A DNA stretch of 64,000 bases from Isosphaeraceae bacterium (GTDB lineage Bacteria > Planctomycetota > Planctomycetia > Isosphaerales > Isosphaeraceae): NCBI GenBank assembly GCA_026004735.1, contig BPJS01000001.1, forward strand, positions 4,358,859 to 4,422,858. Direction: 5' to 3'. Below are positions 8,328 to 17,155 of this stretch, piece by piece. The stretch's first letter is position 1. Each line of letters begins with the position of its first letter. Made by a program: the position numbers and the translations under genes. The notes beneath the pieces were generated by a model that was not told where the DNA came from, searched no databases, and saw only the letters and a program-made list of their open reading frames with translations.

Positions 8328-9737
8328 ATGAGCGCCGCCAGCCCCCCCATCGAAACGACTGAGCCAGTCCGCCTTCGTTTCGACGCGGGCACGATTCTGG
8401 TCGAGGATCTTGCACCCGATCGGGACCTCGGCTTGCCTGGCCTCCAGTTCGACCCCCGCATCAAGGCGCTCCGCGCCGAGGCCCTCTGGTACCGCCCCCT
8501 CGTCGAAGAATTACGCCGCTGCCAGATCCGCTACACCGACAACGCCCGCGCTTACCAACCCACCGCCTGGTCGATCCGCATCGACAAGACCGCCTTCCCC
8601 CACCAGCAAGAAGCGCTCGACCAGTGGTGGGCCGCCGGCGGACGCGGCATCGTCGTCTTGCCGACCGGGACCGGCAAAACTCACCTCGCCAACCTCGCCA
8701 TTGAGAAAGCCGGTCGCCCTACCCTCGTCATTACCCCCACCATCGACCTGATGAATCAGTGGTTCGACGAGCTGTCGCTCTGCTTCGAGACCGACGTCGG
8801 GATGCTTGGCGGCGGCTCCAATGAAATCCAACCCCTGACTGTCTCGACCTACGACTCCGCCTCCATCCATATGGAACGAATCGGCAACCGCTTCGGTTTG
8901 ATTGTCTTCGACGAGTGCCACCACCTGCCTGGACCCAGCTACTCGCTGGCCGCCCGCTGCGCCCTTGCCCCCTTCCGCCTCGGCCTGACCGCAACCCCCG
9001 AACGCTCCGACAACGCTCATATGATGCTCGACCAACTCATCGGCCCGATCGTCTACCGCCGGGAAATCCATCAGCTCGCCGGGCGGTTTCTCGCCGATTA
9101 CACGGTCGAAACCCTCTACGTCAACCTCAGCGAGGACGAGCGACTCCGCTACGAACGCAACCGCGAAATCTATCGCAACTTCCTCCGGGACAATGCCATC
9201 GACCTCAGCCAGCCCGACGCCTGGGCCCGCTTCCTTGCGCTCGCATTCCGCTCCCCCGAGGGCCGCATCGCCTACCAGGCCTATCGCGATCAACGCACCC
9301 TGGCCCTCGCCGCCCCCGCCAAGCTCGCCCTCCTGGGACGCCTGCTCGATATGCACCGCGGCGACCGGGTCCTGATCTTCACCCACGACAACGCCACCGT
9401 GTACGAAATCGCCCGCCGATTCCTCGTCCCCGTCATCACCCACCAGACCAAGGCCAAGGAACGCCGCGACGTCCTTCAAAAGTTCAACTCCGGCGCCTAC
9501 CCCATCGTCGCCACCTCACGCGTCTTGAACGAGGGCGTCAACGTCCCCGAGGCCAATATCGCCATCATCCTCTCAGGCACCGGCTCCGTTCGCGAACACG
9601 TCCAGCGCCTCGGCCGCATCCTCCGCAAAAAAGGCAACAAACAGGCCATCCTGTACGAAGTCGTCACCCGCGGCACCGTCGAGGAATTCACCTCCATCCG
9701 CCGCCGCCAGCATACCGCCTACGGCGGCTTGCTCTGA
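8328..9737 (+). CDS. XPB/Rad25-type superfamily 2 DNA helicase
   Basis: A 469-residue SF2 helicase from ATG 8328 (MSAASPP). In order: an N-terminal damage-recognition-like region, a Q-motif area AFPHQQEALDQW, Walker A LPTGTGKTH (about 117-125), motif II as DECHH, motif III GLTATPERSD, and in the second RecA lobe VLIFTHDNATVYEIA, ATSRVLNEGVNVPEAN and motif VI QRLGRILRKKGNKQ. Compact length and the SLCFETDVGMLGGG region match archaeal/bacterial XPB rather than RecG or UvrB. XPB unwinds DNA in nucleotide excision repair and transcription. The next gene encodes a DUF790/Bax1-like nuclease, the known partner of archaeal XPB, which strongly supports the call. An in-frame start at 8283 exists but is less likely. 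Confidence 0.88.
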   Translation: MSAASPPIETTEPVRLRFDAGTILVEDLAPDRDLGLPGLQFDPRIKALRAEALWYRPLVEELRRCQIRYTDNARAYQPTAWSIRIDKTAFPHQQEALDQWWAAGGRGIVVLPTGTGKTHLANLAIEKAGRPTLVITPTIDLMNQWFDELSLCFETDVGMLGGGSNEIQPLTVSTYDSASIHMERIGNRFGLIVFDECHHLPGPSYSLAARCALAPFRLGLTATPERSDNAHMMLDQLIGPIVYRREIHQLAGRFLADYTVETLYVNLSEDERLRYERNREIYRNFLRDNAIDLSQPDAWARFLALAFRSPEGRIAYQAYRDQRTLALAAPAKLALLGRLLDMHRGDRVLIFTHDNATVYEIARRFLVPVITHQTKAKERRDVLQKFNSGAYPIVATSRVLNEGVNVPEANIAIILSGTGSVREHVQRLGRILRKKGNKQAILYEVVTRGTVEEFTSIRRRQHTAYGGLL

Positions 9738-10159
9738 AAAAGGCTGCCCAGCCCAAGCTCACCCCCATCCAGACGCGCGCCCTCAAACCCGTCCGAGATG
9801 CCAGCCGGGGCGCGTTCGGCCGCGAGTCTCCCCTGGCCGAGCGAGCCGATCCCGCCCATCCTTGAATCCCGACGATCCAGCCAACTGCCAGCCCCATCTC
9901 CGTCTCGCTGGCCCGTAAGTCCTCAAAAGCCGCCAGCGCGCAATTCGGGCGGACCGGGCCACCCGCGAGCGCCGCGACCACCGCGCGTCGGAACGTCGAG
10001 CCGATCCCGATATCCAGACTCGGGCCACAACTTTCGCTACAGCGGTTCGAGGCCGGCTCGACCTGCCTGGCCTTCTCGGGCCGGCTCTGGAGACCTTCGC
10101 ACTAAACCATAACAATCGAGTCCACACCGGCAAACCACCCTTCCAGACCGCCGCGCCCT
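9738..10159. other. 422-base spacer between helicase and nuclease genes
   Basis: No gene is supported. A minus-strand frame covering about 9783-10133 is open, but its product is extremely Arg-rich, as expected from random high-GC sequence. The spacing is long for an operon pair, so the nuclease gene may have its own promoter. A modestly AT-richer patch (ACTAAACCATAACAATC, about 10101-10118) lies 45 bases before the nuclease start and is the only promoter-like composition seen. Confidence 0.35.
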
Positions 10160-11395
10160 ATGCTCACCGGCAATCTCGTCCTCACGCGTACCCAACAGCA
10201 TCGGATCATCCCGCGCTACCTAAACCCGGAACGCGGCCCCTGGATCGAGGTCGCTGCGCAACTGATCGACATCTTCTCCCGCAACGTCGGCAACACCCGC
10301 GGTCAGATCGAGGAAGAAATTGAAGAGTTCGCCCGCGCCGAGGCTGGCAGCTCTGCCCTGGTCTACCGCGGCCTGGCCAAGGTCCTCGAGGATCGGGCCG
10401 AGTTTGAGGTTGTTGCCGACGTTCCTCCGGAAACTCTTCGCGAAAAGGTTTTCGCGGCCGCGGCCGCCGAGCGACAACGTCTCCACCAGGCCGAACGCCG
10501 CGCTGCTTTCCAGCCAGCGGCGGTGCTGGCCCGCATTGCTGCCGAACTCAACCTCACGCCGTCCCAGATCACCGCCAGCCTCTTCGCCGACCTCAAGGAT
10601 GAAAACCGCCTGCTCGGCTTTGAACCAATCGAGCCGCGCAGCCTCATCGACCGCTACAACGTCGCCCTGGCTCAGGCCGTCCTCTTGCGCTGCGTTCGCA
10701 TGCGACTGATGATCCGCAATCAGACCTCCGCCGAATACCGCCAGTTCTTCCGCTGGCTCAAGTTCCACCGCTTGCTGCACCGCGCCGAGGGCACCGCCGC
10801 CGAGGGCTACCGCCTCGAGATCGACGGCCCATTGAGCCTCTTCAGCTCGACCACGAAGTACGGCCTTCAGTTCGCCCTGTTCCTGCCGGCGATCCTACTC
10901 TGCCGCCGCTTCCGGCTCGAAGCCGAGCTGGCCTGGGGCCAACGCCGTGAACCCCGCTCATTCTATCTCGACTCCGACGCCGGCCTGGTCTCCCACTACC
11001 AGCCCCGCGGCCTCTATGTGCCCGCTGAAATCGAGGCCTTCCTCGAGCGCTTCAAACAAATCGCCCCAGCCTGGGCGGTCGAGCCGGCCGCCGACGTCGT
11101 CGAACTCGGCCGCGAGGGCGTCTGGGTTCCCGACTACCGCTTCGTCCACCGCGCCACCGGCCTCGACGTCCACGTCGAACTTCACGGTTTCTGGAAGCGA
11201 TCGAGCCTCGACCGCCTGCTCCGCCTCCTTCCGCTCCACGGGCCGCCCCGCTATCTTCTGGCCGTCTCCGATAGACTCAAGGTCGACGAAGGAGCCGCCG
11301 GCGAGCTGCCCGCCTCGATCGTCCGCTTCAAGGAAATCCCCAACGCAACCGAGGTCCTGGCGCGGCTCGAACGCTTGATCGCGGAGGCGCGGTGA
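10160..11395 (+). CDS. DUF790 / Bax1-like nuclease (XPB partner)
   Basis: The 411-residue product starts MLTGNLVLTRTQQHRIIPRYL, the characteristic DUF790 opening (LT..LL.....G..I.PRYL). The middle is helical and hydrophobic. The C-terminal domain has the nuclease-like signature VPDYRF followed by DVHVELHGFW (about residues 312-338), matching the PD-(D/E)xK-type core of Bax1, where an Asp and a Glu bind metal and 'GFW' follows the Glu. In archaea Bax1 binds XPB and cuts DNA near the bubble edge. Here it lies downstream of XPB on the same strand. Its TGA overlaps the GTG of the cardiolipin synthase gene. Nuclease activity is inferred from family and motifs. Confidence 0.85.
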   Translation: MLTGNLVLTRTQQHRIIPRYLNPERGPWIEVAAQLIDIFSRNVGNTRGQIEEEIEEFARAEAGSSALVYRGLAKVLEDRAEFEVVADVPPETLREKVFAAAAAERQRLHQAERRAAFQPAAVLARIAAELNLTPSQITASLFADLKDENRLLGFEPIEPRSLIDRYNVALAQAVLLRCVRMRLMIRNQTSAEYRQFFRWLKFHRLLHRAEGTAAEGYRLEIDGPLSLFSSTTKYGLQFALFLPAILLCRRFRLEAELAWGQRREPRSFYLDSDAGLVSHYQPRGLYVPAEIEAFLERFKQIAPAWAVEPAADVVELGREGVWVPDYRFVHRATGLDVHVELHGFWKRSSLDRLLRLLPLHGPPRYLLAVSDRLKVDEGAAGELPASIVRFKEIPNATEVLARLERLIAEAR

Positions 11396-12831
11396 ACGGC
11401 TTCTGGCTCTACGCGATCGACTGGCTGATCCGGCTGGGGCTTTCGGCCCGTGTCATTATGCGCCGCCGACCCGTCGGTGTCACCCTGGCCTGGCTCGTGA
11501 TCGTGCTGGCCGCGCCGGTCGTCGGTGCGTTGGTTTACCTGCTCGTCGGCGAGCTGCGCCTCGGCCGCGACCGCGCCGCCCGCGCTCGCTGGATCCACGA
11601 GCCGTACGCGCGCTGGCTCCGGGGTCTGCCCGATCGCTACCCCCTCCCTATCGACCCCGACCGCCCCGAACCCGCCCTGGCCCGCTTGATCCAGGCCGGC
11701 ATCGACATCCCGGTCCTCCCCGGAAACGAACTCACGCTCCTGAGCACGACCGATGCCATCTTCGAACGCCTGATCGCCGACATCGACGCCACGACCCAGA
11801 CCTGCCACCTGGCCTTCTACATCTGGCAGCCAGGCGGCTGGGGCGACCGGATCGCCGACGCAGTCCAGCGCGCCGCCGGCCGCGGCGTCGACTGCCGCGT
11901 CCTTCTCGATGCCATCGGCTCGGCCGCGTTCTTCAAAAGCACGCTCGTACCACGCCTACGCGCCGCTGGCGTTGAGGTCGTCGCTGCCCTGCCCGCCAGA
12001 CCTTGGCGGTTTCTCTTCGAGCGCTTGGACCTCCGGCTCCACCGCAAGATCGCTGTCTTCGACAATCAGGTGGCCTACACCGGCAGCATGAACCTCGTCG
12101 ATCCCCGGCTCTTCAAGCAGGGGGCCGGGGTCGGCCACTGGATCGACGCTATGGCTCGCCTCCGAGGCCCAGCCGTCGAAGCCCTGACCGTCACCTTCAT
12201 CGAGGACTGGGAACTGGAGACCGGGTCCGTCTGCGGCACCATCGACCGCAAGCCCAACTCGGCCCCACAGCCCCTCGCCGGCGCATCGTTCGTCCAGGTC
12301 GTCCCCTCGGGTCCCACCTCCCATCCCGCGCTCATGAAGGCCGTCCTACTCCAGACCATCTACGAGGCCCGTCAGGAACTCATCCTCACCACACCGTACT
12401 TCGTTCCCGACGAGGCCCTGGTGACCGCCCTGGCCTCGGCCGCGCTCCGCGGCGTCGCCGTCCACCTGGTCGTTCCCGCGAAGAACGACTCCAAGCTCGT
12501 CGATCTGGCCAGCCGCGCCTTCGAGGGCGACCTGGCCGAGGCCGGCGTCAAAATCCACCTCTTCGAAGGCGGCTTGCTCCACACCAAATCGATTACCGCC
12601 GACGGCCAGATGTCTCTCTTCGGCTCGCTCAACCTCGACCCCCGCAGCCTCGCCCTCAACTTCGAAATCACCTTGGCCGTCTACGACCCCGACTTCACCG
12701 CGAGGCTGTGCGCCCTCCAGCGCTCCTACATCGCCGACTCGCGTGACTTCGACCTCACCGCCTGGAGGACACGCCCCTGGGGTACTCGATTCGCCGAGAA
12801 CACCGCTCGGCTCGCTGGGCCGTTGCTCTGA
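11392..12831 (+). CDS. cls: cardiolipin synthase (phospholipase D family)
   Basis: This 479-residue membrane enzyme condenses two phosphatidylglycerols to cardiolipin. GTG 11392 overlaps the preceding TGA (GTGA), with GGAGG six bases upstream. The N-terminus has two hydrophobic helices (about residues 4-24 and 28-54) around RRPVGVTLAWLVIV, typical of ClsA. Two HKD motifs follow: LHRKIAVFDNQVAYTGSMN and LHTKSITADGQMSLFGSLN. The sequence ends LAGPLL, a typical Cls tail. Translational coupling to the Bax1-like nuclease is unexpected for a lipid enzyme and may be only positional. Confidence 0.93.
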   Translation: MNGFWLYAIDWLIRLGLSARVIMRRRPVGVTLAWLVIVLAAPVVGALVYLLVGELRLGRDRAARARWIHEPYARWLRGLPDRYPLPIDPDRPEPALARLIQAGIDIPVLPGNELTLLSTTDAIFERLIADIDATTQTCHLAFYIWQPGGWGDRIADAVQRAAGRGVDCRVLLDAIGSAAFFKSTLVPRLRAAGVEVVAALPARPWRFLFERLDLRLHRKIAVFDNQVAYTGSMNLVDPRLFKQGAGVGHWIDAMARLRGPAVEALTVTFIEDWELETGSVCGTIDRKPNSAPQPLAGASFVQVVPSGPTSHPALMKAVLLQTIYEARQELILTTPYFVPDEALVTALASAALRGVAVHLVVPAKNDSKLVDLASRAFEGDLAEAGVKIHLFEGGLLHTKSITADGQMSLFGSLNLDPRSLALNFEITLAVYDPDFTARLCALQRSYIADSRDFDLTAWRTRPWGTRFAENTARLAGPLL

Positions 12832-13530
12832 GCCGCATCTCAGCCGCGTGGACCTCCATGCGGTCGCTAGAGGCCCACGGGCGGATCATCGGCACCTCGC
12901 ACAAACGTCAGTCACGCGAGGGAATCTGCCCCAGGGCCAGCGCCGTGTTATAAGTCCCGCCGCTCGGAACGTGGTAGGGGATGCTCGTCATCCAATAAGG
13001 AATCGCTCGGAGATGATATCCCGTGGTCTTTTCTTGATACTGGGTCCGCGATCAGATCGTTGAGACTTGGATTCGACCAGGTCGTCGTCGTCATGCTCCA
13101 GACCAAAGATGGTGGCGGATTGTATTCATATGAATTGATCATTGCCTCCGACTGATCCAGGATCACCCCTCTGCCCGCGGCGCGTTTGGCCCTGAAAAAT
13201 AGGCGAGTGCGACGACGCTCCGGTCGGCAACCCACTCGGGAGCCGTCACGGAAGCTCGGCCACCATAGCCGATCGGCGATCCCACGGCGAATCCCGAATT
13301 CGCTGTGGGAGATATGAACTCAATCGCGATGCCCGCAATCGCGGGGCTGGCCCTCAGGGCCTACGCGACGGCGATCAACATCGACTTCGCGCGGGCTCGC
13401 ATCATCATCAGTGACCACGTTAAGGGCTGTAAAAGATCCGAGCCCGGCCCGTACCCATCGGACCATCCGTGTGCTTGTCGCCGGACGGGGACCGTGCCCG
13501 ATCGAACCGGTTCCGTCACGCCATCTGTGG
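12832..13530. other. 699-base convergent intergenic region with hairpin and possible gene remnant
   Basis: This lies between the convergent cls and DUF1559 genes. No complete gene is visible. At 13281-13309 a 12-base inverted repeat with one mismatch (CCCACGGCGAAT / ATTCGCTGTGGG, 5-base loop) could form a strong hairpin, but no T-tract follows on either strand. On the minus strand, about 13035 down to 12910, one frame reads GYHLRAIPYWMTSIPYHVPS and onward to a stop. This is more protein-like than random frames, but it is preceded by an in-frame stop and lacks a start, so it could be a gene remnant. Confidence 0.35.
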
Positions 13531-14340
13531 TCAGTTGCGCTCGACGACCTCGCCGCCGCTCCGGCTCGCGATCGCCCTCCAGATGGCTGTTTGGATCGAC
13601 TCTCTGACGAATTCGACGTGTCCGTCCGCGAAGCCGCAGTGCACCCCGCCGGGATGGTCGCTCCCGGCCGTCCACGCGCCGATCTGGTATCCCGTGCCGT
13701 TCAGGCACGACGGATGATTCGGCGTCAGCGCGTGGTTGTACAGCGTGTGGCCCAGGTCCCCCCAGGTCCAGTCCTGGCCCTTGGGCGTACCCCCGACTCG
13801 CGCCGCGTGGATGTCGATGTCCCGACACGCCGCCGCGAACCGGTCGAGCTCGTCGGGCGCATCGAGCCGCTCGGGCGTGTGGAAGAGCGTCCGCCTCGGA
13901 TCGCGACGCCCCTCGTCGAACGTGCCGAGGCACCACTCCGTCAGGGCCGCCGTCCGGCTCAGCCCGTCGGTGATCGACGCCGGCCGCACCAGAGACCGGG
14001 CCGTGCCGACGATGCCGTTATAACCGAACCTCTGCACCCCGCTGCCATGGTTCGCAGCATAGCTGGTCCAGGTGACCCAGCAGCCCGGAGCCGGCTCGGT
14101 CTCCGGGCGCGGAGAGGACGGGCAGAGATAGACGCCGAGTTGAGGCGCCTGTGCCGTCGCATGTCGGGTCAGGAGTTCGTAGAGGGGTGCCTGCTCCAAG
14201 TACGGCAGCAGGGCCACATGGACCGCGCTGCGCGGCTCGCCCGTCTGCGACGGGTAGGCGTCATACATGGTCGCGTATTGGTTCAACGCCAGGACCACCT
14301 GGCGAAGTTGGTCTGAAGCGGAGCGTCGGCGGTCCGCCAA
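13531..14340 (-). CDS. DUF1559 family protein lacking prepilin helix (truncated or remnant)
   Basis: About 269 residues from TTG 14340 cover the whole DUF1559 domain: ASDQLRQVVLALNQYATMYD (the usual 'NLKQIGLALHNYHD' opening), LLPYLEQAPLYE, the YLCPSS segment, and the ending H-x9-DG (HPGGVHCGFADG). The family's usual N-terminal methylation/prepilin helix is missing; the frame is open about 45 codons upstream to near 14476, but those residues are Arg-rich and antisense-like. No good ATG or Shine-Dalgarno site is visible, and the upstream gene's stop lies 30 bases away. It is either a leaderless variant or a 5'-damaged gene. Confidence 0.6.
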   Translation of the reverse strand: MADRRRSASDQLRQVVLALNQYATMYDAYPSQTGEPRSAVHVALLPYLEQAPLYELLTRHATAQAPQLGVYLCPSSPRPETEPAPGCWVTWTSYAANHGSGVQRFGYNGIVGTARSLVRPASITDGLSRTAALTEWCLGTFDEGRRDPRRTLFHTPERLDAPDELDRFAAACRDIDIHAARVGGTPKGQDWTWGDLGHTLYNHALTPNHPSCLNGTGYQIGAWTAGSDHPGGVHCGFADGHVEFVRESIQTAIWRAIASRSGGEVVERN

Positions 14341-14369
14341 GGTCGCCAGATCCCGGAGGCGGGCGGCCC

Positions 14370-15986
14370 TCAGCGCACGGAACTCGGGGCATCGACGCTC
14401 CCGGTCCGCACGCTCGGATCCAGCCCGATAATCCGCGCCCGCGGACGCGCCCGATCGACGACAATCGGCGACGTTTCAGCCACGCCCCGATGCCCCAAAG
14501 TGTCGTCCACCTCGACCCGCACCCGGAACTTCGGCGGAACCCCCGGCGGCACCACCCAGATGTACTGACCGTCGTTGGGTATCGGACCCACGATCCGTGT
14601 CCACGGCCCATCACTCCCATCCGCGCGATACAGCAGCGAAACCGGCCGCGCGCCCAGATGCGGATCACTCGCACGCCAGGTAATCAAGACCTTGCCCGCG
14701 CTGCGGCCCGTACCTACCCGCGGCGGATCAACCTGCACCACCGGCGGCGTGCTGTCCACCTCCACCCAAATCTGAGGCCGATCCCCCGGCGCCGGCGGCG
14801 GGTCGCCCAGACCCGACAAACCCTGCACCGCCAGCCACAACCCAAACGTCCCCTCACCACCCAGATCCACCGGATACGGCGTCACCTTGTCCGGATCCTC
14901 CGGCTGGGGATACCAAGTCCGACCTCCATCGTGCGTCACCCACAACTGCACCTTCGCCACCCCCGCAGGCCCCGCGTCCGCGACTTCATATTGCAGCGGA
15001 AACCGCGGACTCCCGACCAACAAGGTCTGGTCCGACGCCGAGCCACGCCCACGCCCCAGCAAATCGTCTTCCCCGACCGGCACGAAACCTCCCCCCGTTC
15101 CGCCATCACCCTCTTCGACCGCCCGAAACGACTCGCGGGCCGAGACCCGTCGGTCCCGACCCCGCACCGACCCGAACGGGTCCTCCTCCCACGTCCGATC
15201 CGCCCCCCCGCTCCGCGAGCCAAGCGGCGCCACCCGCGGTGGCGGCTCTTCCCAACCGCCCCGGACCCCCGACACCGCCCCCGGAGCCGCGGCTAGCCCA
15301 TCATCCACCACAACCTCAACCTGCCGCGTATTTTTCGCCCGGTCACTGACCTGCGCCCGCACACGAATCGCCTCGGATGTCCCCGCGTCCCAGGTCTTCG
15401 CTCCCGTCAGCTTCAAATCCGAATCCTGGAGCGGAACGCTCCGCCACTCCAACGGTCCGGCCCCCTCCGCCTGATACTCCAAGATCAGCGACCGCAACAC
15501 CAAATTCTCATCTTGAACGTCCCACCTCACCGACACCTGGCTCCCTCGCCGACCATTGGACTCCAAAACCAGCGTCGGCGGCGCCGTGTCCACCACCACC
15601 CGCAGATTCGGCGCGACCGGTCGATCATCCGAAGGATAGACCTTCCCCTGCACGTCCACCGTCTGGATCGCAAACCAGTATTCCGCATCACGCGGCGCTC
15701 GGAACGGAAACTCCGGCCGCTCCGGAGAGGCCTGCCCAAACTCCTTCCACCGCATCCCATAATCGTCCGAGACCCACAACCGCACCTCCCGCACCAGACC
15801 CCGAACCTCCTCCGGAATCGTCACCGGTATCCGAAACGCCCGACTATTGTAATAGATCACCTTCGCCTGTGCACCCTCGGCATCCCGAGGCTCCAACTGA
15901 GCCAGAGACACCCCACCCCCGCACGCCAGGGCCAGCAGCGCGCCGAGCATCCCGCTCCGCAGGCGTCCTGCTCCGCCCCAGCCCAT
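14370..15986 (-). CDS. large exported protein with Ig/fibronectin-like repeats, planctomycete type
   Basis: ATG 15986 follows GGGAGGCGG by six bases and gives about 538 residues; the longer frame from 16097 adds an implausible leader. A signal peptide, SGMLGALLALACGGGVSLAQ, is clear. Three or more beta-sandwich-like units follow, each with the phrase 'V.LWVS/T.D.G..W' (REVRLWVSDDYGMRWKEF, KVQLWVTHDGGRTWYPQP) and 'VD..PP.V.V' linkers, which resemble fibronectin/Ig-like or sialidase-type surface repeats. A low-complexity Gly/Asp-rich linker lies around residues 250-310. It is probably a cell-surface or periplasmic structural protein. It lies downstream of eda on the same strand after a 508-base gap. 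Confidence 0.7.
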   Translation of the reverse strand: MGWGGAGRLRSGMLGALLALACGGGVSLAQLEPRDAEGAQAKVIYYNSRAFRIPVTIPEEVRGLVREVRLWVSDDYGMRWKEFGQASPERPEFPFRAPRDAEYWFAIQTVDVQGKVYPSDDRPVAPNLRVVVDTAPPTLVLESNGRRGSQVSVRWDVQDENLVLRSLILEYQAEGAGPLEWRSVPLQDSDLKLTGAKTWDAGTSEAIRVRAQVSDRAKNTRQVEVVVDDGLAAAPGAVSGVRGGWEEPPPRVAPLGSRSGGADRTWEEDPFGSVRGRDRRVSARESFRAVEEGDGGTGGGFVPVGEDDLLGRGRGSASDQTLLVGSPRFPLQYEVADAGPAGVAKVQLWVTHDGGRTWYPQPEDPDKVTPYPVDLGGEGTFGLWLAVQGLSGLGDPPPAPGDRPQIWVEVDSTPPVVQVDPPRVGTGRSAGKVLITWRASDPHLGARPVSLLYRADGSDGPWTRIVGPIPNDGQYIWVVPPGVPPKFRVRVEVDDTLGHRGVAETSPIVVDRARPRARIIGLDPSVRTGSVDAPSSVR

Positions 15987-16494
15987 CGGCACCGCCTCCC
16001 GAACGCCCCGCCGAGCCGTTCCCGCCGCAGAACCCCGTCCCGGGACGTCCCCAGCGCACAACCCGACGGCTTGTCTCTCGTCTATCGACCACTCCACTCC
16101 TAACGCTTGAGCCGAATAATCCTAAACTTACGTCTGGGTTGCTTGAACAGATCAGGAAAACGAGCGAAACTCTGCTTCCCGTCCCCCGGCGATCCCCACT
16201 CGCATTCCGCGGACGTCCCGACGTCCATGCCCCAGCCCGCCTTCACCTCCCATTCGCCCCGCGCAAAGATCCCAACTTACCCGGACCCCGCACCAGGCCG
16301 CTCCGTTCGGCCAGACTCAGCCCGCCCATCCCGCCCCGCGCGGCTCCGATCCCGCCCCGCGGCCGGCTCGACGACCGATCCCAGCACGCCTCCGGACACA
16401 TGACCTGCATGCATACATCGGGCAACGATCCGCGTCGAGAAGATCGATCGCCGCGCCGGGGCATCTGCCCGCAAACCTGACATCGGTCTCAGAT
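15987..16494. other. 508-base intergenic region upstream of exported repeat protein
   Basis: No gene is supported. Frames on both strands here are Arg/Pro/Ser-rich. The minus-strand part nearest the exported-protein gene (about 16100-16170) is AT-richer (AATAATCCTAAACTTACG on the plus strand) and is the most likely promoter area. The other end follows the eda stop. No hairpin with a T-tract was seen. Confidence 0.35.
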
Positions 16495-17154
16495 TCAGCC
16501 CCGACGCTGGTTTTCCCGCGTCCGCCGGACGATGCCGACATACTCCGCCGCCAGGGCCTTCAGTCCCTCGAAGTCGCCCATCGCCACCTTCTGCGGCTGA
16601 ACCAGCGACGAGCCGACGCCCAGGCAGACCGCCCCGGCCTTGAGGAACGCCTCGGCCGTGTCGAGATCCACGCCGCCCGTCGGCATCAGCTTGACCTGCG
16701 GCAACGGCCCACGGATCGCCTTCAGGTACGATGGACCTCCGACGTCGGCCGGGAAGACCTTCACCACGTCGGCCCCAGCCTCCCACGCCGTCAGGATCTC
16801 CGTCGGCGTAAACGCCCCGGGCATCACCGGCACGTCGTAGCGGTGCGCCAGCCGAATCAGCTCGAGATTCAACGTCGGCGCCACCAAGAACTGGGCTCCG
16901 GCTAGGATCGCCGCCCGACCCGTTTCCGCATCGAGCACCGTCCCGGCACCCAGCACGATCCGATCGCCCAGCGCCCGCCGCGCCTGCCGGATCACTCCGA
17001 CCGCGTCCGGCACCGTAAAGGTGATCTCGGCCGCGGTCAGCCCTCCATCGGCCAGCGCGGCGACGACCTCCACCAGCCGCTCCGGCTCCTCCGAGCGAAC
17101 GACGGCAACCACACCCCCCTCGACGATACGCGCCAAGATCGCCTCGCGGCTCAT
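16495..17154 (-). CDS. eda: 2-keto-3-deoxy-6-phosphogluconate/4-hydroxy-2-oxoglutarate aldolase
   Basis: A 219-residue class I aldolase that cleaves KDPG to pyruvate and glyceraldehyde-3-phosphate (Entner-Doudoroff or sugar-acid catabolism). Visible motifs: GGVVAVVRSEEPERL at the N-terminus, TVPDAVGVIRQA, GAGTVLDAE, the Schiff-base Lys in ADVVKVFPAD, PQVKLMPTGGVDL and GVGSSLV. ATG 17154 follows the glycosyltransferase stop as TGAGATG, so the product is probably translated from the same mRNA; an upstream in-frame start would overlap that gene with Arg/Cys-rich residues and was rejected. Its operon with aroF and a lipid glycosyltransferase is unusual. Confidence 0.93.
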   Translation of the reverse strand: MSREAILARIVEGGVVAVVRSEEPERLVEVVAALADGGLTAAEITFTVPDAVGVIRQARRALGDRIVLGAGTVLDAETGRAAILAGAQFLVAPTLNLELIRLAHRYDVPVMPGAFTPTEILTAWEAGADVVKVFPADVGGPSYLKAIRGPLPQVKLMPTGGVDLDTAEAFLKAGAVCLGVGSSLVQPQKVAMGDFEGLKALAAEYVGIVRRTRENQRRG

Positions 17155-17155
17155 C

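Noticed and set aside
9783-10133. minus-strand frame between helicase and nuclease genes
   Set aside because: Very Arg-rich product, no ribosome site, no family resemblance.
14151-15296. 381-codon plus-strand open frame
   Set aside because: Overlaps the exported repeat-protein gene in antisense; composition is Pro/Arg/His-rich.
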